Source of the DNA: Candidatus Pelagibacterales bacterium
GTDB taxonomy: Bacteria; Pseudomonadota; Alphaproteobacteria; Pelagibacterales; AG-422-B15
NCBI GenBank assembly: GCA_016777745.1
Contig: JADHQX010000116.1
Coordinates: 1 to 5,051, forward strand
DNA length: 5,051 bases
Reading direction: 5' to 3'
Shown here piece after piece: positions 1 through 5,051 of this stretch (position 1 is the first letter of the stretch; each line of letters starts with the position of its first letter). Position numbers and translations under genes: made by a program. The notes under the pieces were generated by a model. It searched no databases. It was not told where the DNA came from and saw only the letters and a list, made by a program, of their open reading frames with translations.

Positions 1-403
1 TTTTAGAATTTTTTGTATCTATTACTTCATAACTATAATCACCAAACTTTGATTTTAGATCTTTATTAATTATTAAGAAATCAAACTCACCTATCCATTT
101 ATCTCTCTTTAGATAACCACCATGTATTACTTCCCACCCTTCTTTCATCGCCTGTATAGTTTGGGGAACTTTTTCCTCTTTTGAAAGTTTTGAGCTTTTC
201 AGATCTATTACTTTTTTATATTTTTTCTTAAGTTCTTTAAGATAGTTTTTCTCGTGAATATTTCCTTTTTCCAATCTTAATTGATCATTCTTAGATAATT
301 CTATTTTCTTTAGATTTAACTTCTTTTCATTTACTTCATTAAAAATAGTGTATTTACAGCTTAAATAGCTCTTAAGCATTGATGGAGAGTAAAGGTTTTT
401 CAT
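1..403 (-). CDS. RecB-like PD-(D/E)XK nuclease, TM0106 type, N-terminal part (runs off left edge)
   Basis: The first 134 residues of a longer protein are visible; the frame is still open at the window edge. It starts at the ATG at 403-401; upstream in this frame a stop comes before any other ATG. Seen: an SPSMLKSYLSC opening (residues 6-16), KGNIHEKNYL (46-55, with H50), GEFDFL (105-110, with D108) and YEVIDTK (125-131, with D129 and K131). Known: RecB/Cas4-type nucleases use a His, an Asp in a GxxD strand and a (D/E)xK pair to bind metal and cut DNA, and the order and spacing here fit. The opening and the YEVxDTK form are those of TM0106 RecB-like nucleases, often fused to a C-terminal superfamily I helicase. 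Inferred: a cytoplasmic nuclease in DNA repair, processing or defence. No clear Shine-Dalgarno precedes it, and an inverted repeat lies just upstream. It follows the M16 peptidase gene on the same strand and may be cotranscribed with it. The superfamily call is firm; the TM0106 assignment is from memory of the family. Confidence 0.75.
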   Translation of the reverse strand, partial: MKNLYSPSMLKSYLSCKYTIFNEVNEKKLNLKKIELSKNDQLRLEKGNIHEKNYLKELKKKYKKVIDLKSSKLSKEEKVPQTIQAMKEGWEVIHGGYLKRDKWIGEFDFLIINKDLKSKFGDYSYEVIDTKNSK

Positions 404-415
404 TAGTTTAGTGTA

Positions 416-441
416 ACTTGATTAGTAATTACTAAACAAGT
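416..441. repeat. 26-bp near-perfect inverted repeat between the peptidase and nuclease genes
   Basis: The central 14 bases (422-435) are a perfect palindrome, TTAGTAATTACTAA. Beyond one A/A mismatch (421 and 436), a further 5 bp pair (ACTTG at 416-420, CAAGT at 437-441). It begins at the base next to the peptidase stop codon and ends 12 bases before the nuclease start. There is no T run on the downstream side, so a classical intrinsic terminator is unlikely. Possible roles are an mRNA-stabilising hairpin at the peptidase 3' end, a structure tuning translation of the nuclease, or a dimeric regulator site. The symmetry is seen; the role is unknown. Confidence 0.55.
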
Positions 442-3237
442 CTATTTTTCTTTTAATTTTTCAACAATCTTTAAATAATCTTCTGTAAAAATCTTTTTTG
501 CGAATTTCGATAATTCTTTTCTGGAGATAGAATTTATAATTTCATCAATATAATTTATTCTTGAAATAGGCTCGCCATATGAATGATATTGAGAAATTAA
601 ATCCATCCAAAATATATTGTCTTTTAAATTAACAACATGTTCACTTAATAAAGTTTTTTTAACGTTTTCAAATTTGCCATTTTCATAATTATTGTTAATA
701 AATTTTTTGATAACTTGTTTGATTTCTTCGTTTACTTTTTCTTCATTTTTAATACTGGTCGCATAATTGATGATAAAACTATATGTCTCTACTGGATATT
801 TCGTGGCATCATAAGATGAAGCTGAAATTGAATAAACTAGATTTTTTTCTTCTCTTACTTGATCCATTAACATTGAGTCTAAAATATCTTCGATGAAGTA
901 GAGTTTAAATCTATTTTTTAAAGTATTTTTAAAATAACCATTATAAAATCTAATATGATTTAAATTTAAAGGATTTTCTTCTTCATATGAAAAAAGTTTA
1001 TAATTTTCTTTAAATCTTATTTTATGATCTATAAAACTTTCTTCACGGTTAGTAATCTTTAAACTTCCAATATATTTTTCAATCAATGGCTCTATTTTAT
1101 TAACTTCAAAGTCTCCAACAAATACAAAAACAAAATCTTCAGCATCTTCAAATCTATCTTTATAAAAAGAAACTGCTTTCTCATGTGTAATTTTTTCAAG
1201 AAATTCTTTATCTGGATACAATGTTCTTGGATGCTTATTGTAATACTCTTCATAAAAATTCTTATTAAATTCAAACTTAGGATCTTGAGAAGAATTGATA
1301 TATTCATTTATTTTTTCGAGTTTAAAATTTTCAACAGTCTTTTCATCAAATTTTAAATTATAAAAATTTTGATAAATTAACATAAACATCTCTTCTAAAA
1401 ATTGATTAGTACTATAGCCATCAATTCCTTCTTCAAGATGTGTTATGATAGGATAAACATTTAAAGATTTTCTTGGATATTGTTTTCTCAAATCAACTTT
1501 TTTTAAATTACCAATATCTGCTAAACTTAAAATTTCATCTGTATACTTCGCAGTTGGAAAATTATTCATATCAGCTGTTGAATAACCACCATCACTTCTT
1601 GATTTAAAATAAATAACATTTTCTTCAAAATCAGTAGGCTTTAGATAAACAGTAACCCCATTTTCTAATATAAATTTTTGTACACCTGTATTTTGAATTC
1701 TAGATCTTTTAATAATTTTTGATCCTTTAAGATCTTCATTAATTTGAAGTTTTTGTAATTTTACACTTTGATAAGGTTCAATTTCATCATCTAAAACTGA
1801 ACTTTGAATTGTCTTTATCTCTTCTAAAGTGGGTAAATTCTCTACATTTGGTGGAGATTTAATCTCTATAAATTTACTTTGTTCATTAATTATACTTAAA
1901 AAATATTGATTAATTTGGTCTAAAGTAATTGTGGGAACTAGCTCTCTGTCTAGCTCTAGTTCATATTCCATGCCTGAAATCATTTCATCTTTGGTAAAAT
2001 TACGCTCAAACTCATTTACATAAGTCAATGAAGTAGTTGATTTAGATTCTAACAAATCATCTTCAGATAAAATAAGAAAACGTTTTTTTGCTTCTTCTAA
2101 TTCAGTAATATTAAATCCAAACTTGGATACTCTCTCTAATTCTGTGTAAAGTTTTTTTATCCCTCGCCCAATATTATCTTCAGTTAAACGAATTAAAAAA
2201 TATTCAAACTCATCATTTTTACTAAAACCAAAGTTTCCTATTACTCCTGTAATAAACTCTGGATCATTTGAATAAGTTATTTCATCAAGTCTTTTTTGAA
2301 AAATATCATAAGTTAGACCTCTTAAAATATTAAAACGATAATTTTCTTTAGTATCAAGTTTCTTAAATTCATTTTTTTTATAAATTGAGAATTCAATTTG
2401 ATCTTCTTTTTCATCTTGATATCTTAAAAATTTATCTTCTGTATAATCTGGAACTGTAAAATCAATCTGTTTTTTGATTTTTTGATTTGGAATTTTAGAA
2501 AAATATTTTTCAATTATTTTAAATACCTCTTCTTTTTTAAAATCACCAACAATCATTAAACCTATATTTTCTGGTTGATACCAAAGATTATAAAAATCTT
2601 TTACATCTTGATATTTAAAATTTCTAATTACTTCTAAATCTCCTCTTGGGAGTCGTTGTGGATATCTCGAACCTTGTAAAAGTTCTCCTAAAAATAAATC
2701 TGAATATTTTGTTCCTGCTGTTAAATCAGATAAAATTTCTTCTTCGACTATCTTTCTCTCTTTTTCAAAAGATTCATCTGTTAAATCTAAATTTTTTATT
2801 ATATCTGATAAAAATAATAAACCTTGATCTAATGCTTGATCTACATCAGTTGGAATTTCAATTTCATATGATGTTGTGTCAAATCCTGTAAACGCATTAA
2901 AGTGAGATCCCAAATTTAATCCAATACTATTAAAGTATTCATCAATTGAATTCTTAGGAAAGTTTTTAGATCCATTAAAAGCTACATGTTCAAGTAAATG
3001 TGCCAATCCCCTTTGATGATCTTCCTCCATCATCGAACCAGCTTTAATTACTAATCTTAGTTCAGCTTTGTTTTCAGGTTTTGAATTTTCTTTAATGTAA
3101 TAAGTAAGACCGTTTTCAAAAGTTCCTTTTTGAATACTTGGATCGATCGGGAGTTCATTGGATAATGTTATTTGTGATTTAAAAAGTAAAAGTAAAAAAA
3201 CTATAGATTTTATTGCTATTTTTGACCAACTTTTCAT
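442..3237 (-). CDS. Exported M16 family zinc metallopeptidase (PqqL-like), full length
   Basis: The protein is 931 residues, the usual length for single-chain, four-domain M16 peptidases of the PqqL type. An N-terminal signal peptide has a basic start, a hydrophobic stretch at about 8-20 and likely cleavage near residues 25-27, so it should act in the periplasm. The zinc motif HLLEH is at 80-84: H80 and H84 bind zinc and E83 is the catalytic base. The distal zinc-binding Glu should lie in the E165-E167 run after FEKERKIV. The first M16 C-type domain begins near NIGLMIVGDF (224-233). The second half starts near 520 (FILENGVTVYL) and has no HxxEH, as expected for the non-catalytic half. It has a second VGDF (707-710) and an REEKNLVY segment (795-802) with the Arg and Tyr that M16 enzymes use to hold substrate. 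Expected role: degrading peptides, perhaps imported or signal-derived; the substrate cannot be read from sequence. Start is the ATG at 3237-3235, supported by the signal peptide. No frameshift or missing residue was seen. Confidence 0.95.
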   Translation of the reverse strand: MKSWSKIAIKSIVFLLLLFKSQITLSNELPIDPSIQKGTFENGLTYYIKENSKPENKAELRLVIKAGSMMEEDHQRGLAHLLEHVAFNGSKNFPKNSIDEYFNSIGLNLGSHFNAFTGFDTTSYEIEIPTDVDQALDQGLLFLSDIIKNLDLTDESFEKERKIVEEEILSDLTAGTKYSDLFLGELLQGSRYPQRLPRGDLEVIRNFKYQDVKDFYNLWYQPENIGLMIVGDFKKEEVFKIIEKYFSKIPNQKIKKQIDFTVPDYTEDKFLRYQDEKEDQIEFSIYKKNEFKKLDTKENYRFNILRGLTYDIFQKRLDEITYSNDPEFITGVIGNFGFSKNDEFEYFLIRLTEDNIGRGIKKLYTELERVSKFGFNITELEEAKKRFLILSEDDLLESKSTTSLTYVNEFERNFTKDEMISGMEYELELDRELVPTITLDQINQYFLSIINEQSKFIEIKSPPNVENLPTLEEIKTIQSSVLDDEIEPYQSVKLQKLQINEDLKGSKIIKRSRIQNTGVQKFILENGVTVYLKPTDFEENVIYFKSRSDGGYSTADMNNFPTAKYTDEILSLADIGNLKKVDLRKQYPRKSLNVYPIITHLEEGIDGYSTNQFLEEMFMLIYQNFYNLKFDEKTVENFKLEKINEYINSSQDPKFEFNKNFYEEYYNKHPRTLYPDKEFLEKITHEKAVSFYKDRFEDAEDFVFVFVGDFEVNKIEPLIEKYIGSLKITNREESFIDHKIRFKENYKLFSYEEENPLNLNHIRFYNGYFKNTLKNRFKLYFIEDILDSMLMDQVREEKNLVYSISASSYDATKYPVETYSFIINYATSIKNEEKVNEEIKQVIKKFINNNYENGKFENVKKTLLSEHVVNLKDNIFWMDLISQYHSYGEPISRINYIDEIINSISRKELSKFAKKIFTEDYLKIVEKLKEK

Positions 3238-3394
3238 AAATTTTAATTATTGAGTCATATCAAAATATTGTGACGCTAGGTTGGTTTTATTTGAATTATT
3301 AACAAACCACTACGATTTCTGAATAAGTAAAAATAAATACTATTAGCGTTCGATTATCAATTAGAATTCACTAGATCTAAGATTAAATATTACC

Positions 3395-3414
3395 TTTGAT
3401 AAAAAATTATCAAA
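3395..3414. repeat. Perfect 8-bp-arm hairpin with A4 loop
   Basis: TTTGATAA (3395-3402) and TTATCAAA (3407-3414) are exact reverse complements around a four-A loop. A further direct copy of ATTATCAA stands alone at 3353-3360. An A/T run follows (3412-3421). The stem is all A/T except one G:C pair, so it is weak as RNA. It fits better as a protein-binding dyad or an AT-rich melting segment of an origin than as a terminator. Confidence 0.5.
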
Positions 3415-3453
3415 AATTTTTAAAATCAAGTGATCTCTACATATAAATAATTA

Positions 3454-3491
3454 ACGATAAGTACGATCATTTAAATGGTCATTTTTATCGT
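3454..3491. repeat. Symmetrical nested dyad, candidate nick-site or Rep-binding structure
   Basis: The outer arms ACGATAA (3454-3460) and TTATCGT (3485-3491) are exact complements. The inner arms GATCATTT (3465-3472) and AAATGGTC (3473-3480) pair fully if one T:G pair is allowed. Both sides are separated by unpaired segments of equal length (four bases each, 3461-3464 and 3481-3484), so the whole 38 bases are symmetrical and could extrude as a stem with an internal loop. Such structures commonly present the cleavage site to HUH nucleases at double-strand origins. It lies about 125 bases upstream of the HUH start codon. The symmetry is seen; the origin role is inferred. Confidence 0.5.
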
Positions 3492-3496
3492 ATAGC

Positions 3497-3514
3497 GAAG
3501 TGATTAAACACTTC
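3497..3514. repeat. Perfect 6-bp-arm hairpin next to the nested dyad
   Basis: GAAGTG (3497-3502) and CACTTC (3509-3514) are exact complements around a six-base loop, ATTAAA. It starts five bases after the larger dyad ends. Half the stem pairs are G:C, unusual for this AT-rich DNA. Two neighbouring hairpins upstream of a Rep-type gene fit an origin with separate binding and nicking structures, or a structured 5' leader controlling Rep synthesis. It has no T run and is not a convincing terminator. Confidence 0.45.
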
Positions 3515-3617
3515 AATATATCGGAACAAATAAAAAACTTCTGAAATGTTTACGGCAATCGGAAGGAAACAGGAAAGAGTTAACTTGTAAAGTCTTCTTT
3601 ATGAGGTTCGTATTACT

Positions 3618-4040
3618 ATGTTTAAACAAGACCTAATAAAAGAAATATTAAAAGATAAAACACTAGATAAAGACCTAGTAGTAGTCGCTAATACTTACCA
3701 GAATATTTCCAATGAAGAACTGATTAAGAAACTAGAGTTGTTGAACTCATTTGTTAATAAAAAGTTGTTCAGATACTTTCAGAAATATCCAGATAAGAGA
3801 GTTATGTTTATCTGTTCAATTGAAAGAGTAAGAAATAATACTCATAGTCATATCATATTAAGAATACCGAAAGAGTATGACAGAAACTATGTACTAGAGT
3901 TAATGTCAAAATCTTTCAAAAGACTTGGTGACAGATTTATCCTGTTTAATGAAAAGGCGAATAATGAAATCGCTAATGTAATTTACTCGCTCAAAAGACA
4001 TCATTCAAAATATGTACCAGAACAATTAGTCGTAATTTAA
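3618..4040 (+). CDS. Small HUH endonuclease, Rep-like (rolling-circle initiator or relative)
   Basis: The protein has 140 residues. Seen: a hydrophobic strand LVVVANTY (20-27) that could be Rep motif 1; a strand leading into THSHIILRIP (75-84), with H76 and H78 as the HUH metal-binding pair and E69 just before; and VIYSLKRHH (121-129), where Y123-S-L-K126 matches the YxxK catalytic motif. Known: HUH enzymes nick one DNA strand through a tyrosine and start rolling-circle replication, conjugation or single-strand transposition. One candidate tyrosine suggests a plasmid-type Y1 Rep. The chain ends soon after the Tyr motif, so it is a nuclease domain only, without helicase. A GAGG at 3603-3606 lies 11 bases before the ATG. 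It heads a four-gene plus-strand unit, and the hairpin-rich region upstream is a natural target. Five of its 16 leucines are CTA, while the first 60 codons of the M16 gene use none, a mild hint of foreign origin. Alternatives are a Y1 transposase (IS200/IS605-like) or a REP-associated one; the lack of paired end hairpins argues against these. Confidence 0.7.
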   Translation: MFKQDLIKEILKDKTLDKDLVVVANTYQNISNEELIKKLELLNSFVNKKLFRYFQKYPDKRVMFICSIERVRNNTHSHIILRIPKEYDRNYVLELMSKSFKRLGDRFILFNEKANNEIANVIYSLKRHHSKYVPEQLVVI

Positions 4041-4043
4041 GGA
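4039..4043 (+). promoter_or_regulatory. Shine-Dalgarno AAGGA for the 48-residue gene
   Basis: AAGGA lies five bases before the ATG at 4049 and overlaps the stop codon of the HUH gene. This placement supports translation of the short downstream frame and suggests that ribosomes finishing the HUH gene restart there. Confidence 0.6.
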
Positions 4044-4048
4044 ATTAT

Positions 4049-4195
4049 ATGGAAAACAAAATTACAACACTTTGGAACAAGATTAAATCAACTAAAGATA
4101 CTTTTGGTAAAATAGCGTTAATTAAAGAATTTGATGATCTAGTCACAAAATACAAAGAAGAACTCATCAAAAAATATCAAAGAGAAAATAAATGA
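4049..4195 (+). CDS. Small unrecognised protein, 48 residues, second gene of the cassette
   Basis: I do not recognise this protein. It is 48 residues, rich in Lys and Glu and mostly predicted helical: a short N-terminal part with a Trp (W9), then KEFDDLVTKYKEELIKKYQ (26-44), which could form an amphipathic helix or short coiled coil. It has no membrane segment, signal peptide or cysteines. The case for it being real is context: a good Shine-Dalgarno, a start eight bases after the HUH stop, and a stop overlapping the next start as ATGA (4192-4195). That layout implies coupled translation with both neighbours. In small rolling-circle elements this position often holds accessory, copy-control or antitoxin-like proteins, but nothing here selects among these. 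It could be a partner of the 84-residue protein because their genes overlap. Confidence 0.65.
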   Translation: MENKITTLWNKIKSTKDTFGKIALIKEFDDLVTKYKEELIKKYQRENK

Positions 4196-4446
4196 ATCTA
4201 GTTCAACAAAGCGTCAAACAAATACATAAAGAAAGTCTCAAGAATTATTATGACGTCACAAGAGCAGAAGATGAATTGTTTGATATGTTACAATCTAATC
4301 GGCTCTATAGTGAAGCTCAATTAGTTCTAGATTTCATTAAAGATATCACTGGCGATAACAATGATAGTTATAAAGTAAGAAAGACAGGTAAATTATTATC
4401 TGATCTATTTAACAAAATTAAAGTCAAATACGACATTAAGGAGTAA
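4192..4446 (+). CDS. Unrecognised protein, 84 residues, third gene of the cassette
   Basis: I do not recognise this family. The protein is 84 residues, charged, soluble and apparently all helical: a first helix around 3-17, a second at 22-50 (RAEDELFDMLQSNRLYSEAQ and onward), a polar loop with GDNNDS (54-59) and a basic C-terminal helix (61-82). It has no cysteines, transmembrane segment or recognisable catalytic motif. Its ATG overlaps the stop of the preceding gene (ATGA), with only a weak purine stretch upstream, so translation probably depends on coupling. The stop is followed after three bases by the start of the ribbon-helix-helix gene. The layout suggests the proteins are made together; a partner for the HUH enzyme, a small structural protein or an anti-host factor are all possible and none is supported by sequence. 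Confidence 0.75.
   Translation: MNLVQQSVKQIHKESLKNYYDVTRAEDELFDMLQSNRLYSEAQLVLDFIKDITGDNNDSYKVRKTGKLLSDLFNKIKVKYDIKE
4438..4443 (+). promoter_or_regulatory. Shine-Dalgarno AAGGAG for the ribbon-helix-helix gene
   Basis: AAGGAG, the strongest ribosome-binding site in the window, lies six bases before the ATG at 4450 and overlaps the end of the 84-residue gene. It fixes the start of the short regulator gene and suggests that it is made well relative to the upstream genes. Confidence 0.7.
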
Positions 4447-4449
4447 TCA

Positions 4450-4623
4450 ATGTGGACAGCTCAATCAGAGAAAATATTAAAACAAAAAACTAAAAAAGAA
4501 CGTGTTAATTTTCTAATCTCAAAAGAATATCGAGATCGATTTAAACTCTTATGTCAAAAGAATGGATTAATAATGTCGGTGTTTATTGAAAATGCGATTA
4601 GACGTTTTGTGGATGGAAGATAA
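4450..4623 (+). CDS. Ribbon-helix-helix DNA-binding protein, 57 residues (CopG/Arc-like)
   Basis: Residues 17-54 fit the ribbon-helix-helix fold: a short beta strand with alternating residues (ERVNFLIS, 17-24), a first helix (KEYRDRFKLLCQKNG, 25-39), a turn and a second helix starting LIMSVFIENAIRRFV (40-54). The S/V-FI-xxAI pattern at the start of helix two is typical of this fold. Known: these proteins dimerise, put the strand pair into the DNA major groove and bind short repeated operators; CopG of the pMV158 plasmid family represses its own cop-rep genes. Inferred: this protein, last in the HUH cassette, probably represses the cassette by binding upstream, perhaps at the ACGAT repeats, and so sets copy number. 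An antitoxin role is the main alternative, but no toxin-like partner is recognisable unless it is the 84-residue protein. Its stop is only four bases from the stop of the convergent HKD gene. Confidence 0.8.
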   Translation: MWTAQSEKILKQKTKKERVNFLISKEYRDRFKLLCQKNGLIMSVFIENAIRRFVDGR

Positions 4624-4627
4624 CTTT

Positions 4628-5051
4628 TTAATATCTAGAAAATGGAACAAAATTTTTCAACAATTGTCTTCTTGTTAAAGATTTACTTGGATCATATAAA
4701 CTTTTCATAATTTCTACTATCTCATCTTGTATAAATTTTTTATTGTAAACAATCCAACTTCTCTCTTCATTTGAACTACCACCACTATTAGATAGCCAAT
4801 TGAAACTTCCCATTACAGCATATTGAGTATCACAAATTAATATTTTTGAATGATTGGGAAAAAAGAATGTTTCTAAAGTACCTTTTGTTTTTTTTAAGGA
4901 TGTCCACTCTTGAAGATCTTTAATAGATCGAGCGCCAGTATTTTTTTCATCAGAAGATATAGAGCCTGATTTTTTATAACCCCAAGCAATTATAATATCT
5001 ACACCTCTCTCTAAACAACTTTTAATTCTTTTTCTAAACTCTTCGTTAACA
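4628..5051 (-). CDS. Phospholipase D-superfamily (HKD) protein, C-terminal part (runs off right edge)
   Basis: The last 140 residues of a longer protein are visible; the frame stays open to the edge, so the ATG at 4813 lies inside the domain and is not the start. Numbering from the first visible residue, a complete HKD motif is present: H67-S-K69, four residues, D74, six residues, then G81-S82-F-N84-W-L-S87. Before it are a strand GVDIIIAWGY (16-25) and a helix (about 41-55). Known: two HKD motifs form one active site, with His as the nucleophile, in phospholipases, Nuc-type nucleases and helicase-associated PLD domains. The KILICDxxxAVMGSFNWLS form resembles PLD domains at the C-end of helicase or ATPase proteins, so I favour nucleic-acid processing over lipid hydrolysis. 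A first HKD motif, if present, lies beyond the window. The C-terminal tail after the motif (about 53 residues) looks natural, not truncated. It points toward the cassette and ends four bases from its last gene. Confidence 0.85.
   Translation of the reverse strand, partial: VNEEFRKRIKSCLERGVDIIIAWGYKKSGSISSDEKNTGARSIKDLQEWTSLKKTKGTLETFFFPNHSKILICDTQYAVMGSFNWLSNSGGSSNEERSWIVYNKKFIQDEIVEIMKSLYDPSKSLTRRQLLKNFVPFSRY

Larger units (their letters stand above)
3238..3617. other. Gene-free, repeat-rich region between divergent genes; candidate replication origin and control region
   Basis: This 380-base stretch separates the minus-strand peptidase from the plus-strand HUH gene and has no credible coding frame on either strand. 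It contains a hairpin at 3395-3414, a nested dyad at 3454-3491, a hairpin at 3497-3514, four copies of ACGAT, two copies of ATTATCAA (3353-3360, 3406-3413), two copies of ATCGGAA (3520-3526, 3558-3564) and a purine-rich run at about 3561-3579 with several GGAA words. A weak, long-loop inverted repeat (TGGTTT at 3282-3287, AAACCA at 3304-3309) lies near the peptidase end. Possible but weak plus-strand promoter elements are a TTGATA at 3396-3401 with TAAAAT at 3421-3426 (19-base spacer) and a TATAAA at 3442-3447 with no good -35. Promoters for both flanking genes must lie here. Origin function is inferred from position next to a Rep-like gene. Confidence 0.45.

Noticed and set aside
1092..1307. 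A 71-codon minus-strand open frame inside the peptidase gene.
   Set aside because: It is an alternative frame of the M16 coding sequence, with a composition typical of an AT-rich shadow and no ribosome site.
2646..2891. An 81-codon plus-strand open frame opposite the peptidase gene.
   Set aside because: It lies antisense to conserved M16 sequence, has no ribosome site and a leucine/isoleucine-rich composition typical of the reverse frame of an AT-rich gene.
3395..3421. Hairpin followed by an A/T run as an intrinsic terminator.
   Set aside because: The stem is almost all A/T and no plus-strand gene ends just before it; on the other strand it lies upstream of the peptidase.
3601..3636. An 11-codon frame (ATG at 3601, TAA at 3634-3636) overlapping the start of the HUH gene, a possible leader peptide.
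   Set aside because: The nearest strong purine run is about 20 bases upstream, too far for normal initiation, and such a short frame is expected by chance.
3238..4630. Matching terminal repeats or target-site duplications that would mark the ends of an insertion.
   Set aside because: I compared both edges by eye and found no convincing shared direct or inverted repeat; a gapped computed comparison with relatives could still find one.
4628..4813. A 61-residue minus-strand gene starting at the ATG at 4813.
   Set aside because: The same frame stays open to the window edge and the upstream part supplies H67, K69 and D74 of the HKD motif, so that ATG is internal.
1..5051. tRNA, rRNA, CRISPR array or known riboswitch.
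   Set aside because: No cloverleaf-like segment, regularly spaced repeats or recognised aptamer core was seen.

Overview
This is AT-rich bacterial chromosomal-type DNA with short intergenic gaps, an exported M16 metallopeptidase and compact genes. The base composition, gene density and protein style suggest a streamlined marine bacterium such as a SAR11-like alphaproteobacterium or a SAR86-like gammaproteobacterium. That placement is an impression from composition and protein style, not a marker-gene assignment. TGA is used as a stop and TGG for tryptophan, which fits the standard bacterial code.

Layout. Three genes lie on the minus strand. Read in their direction, they are: the C-terminal 140 residues of a phospholipase D-superfamily (HKD) protein, cut by the right edge (5051 to 4628); a complete 931-residue PqqL-like M16 zinc peptidase with a signal peptide (3237 to 442); and, about 40 bases downstream, the first 134 residues of a RecB-like PD-(D/E)XK nuclease of the TM0106 type, cut by the left edge (403 to 1). 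Between the HKD gene and the peptidase sits a plus-strand cassette of four tightly packed genes (3618-4623): a 140-residue HUH endonuclease (Rep-like, single candidate tyrosine), unrecognised proteins of 48 and 84 residues, and a 57-residue ribbon-helix-helix DNA-binding protein. Its stop codons and starts overlap or nearly abut, and good Shine-Dalgarno sequences support the small genes.

The 380 bases upstream of the HUH gene (3238-3617) hold no gene but carry several inverted repeats and a repeated ACGAT word, including a symmetrical two-arm dyad at 3454-3491 and a second hairpin at 3497-3514. A nicking enzyme, a small DNA-binding regulator and a hairpin-rich non-coding region just upstream resemble a minimal rolling-circle replicon: origin, Rep, small proteins, copy-control repressor. 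I read it as an integrated plasmid-like or satellite-like element, possibly one that lives off host replication because no helicase, integrase or capsid gene is visible. This is inference; no clear end repeats were found.

The flanking genes also deserve attention. Two nuclease-type genes (TM0106-like and HKD) lie on the same strand either side of the peptidase and cassette. Families of both types occur joined to superfamily I helicases, so the region could be an accessory or DNA-processing/defence neighbourhood, but both genes are incomplete here. The M16 peptidase looks like an ordinary periplasmic housekeeping enzyme.
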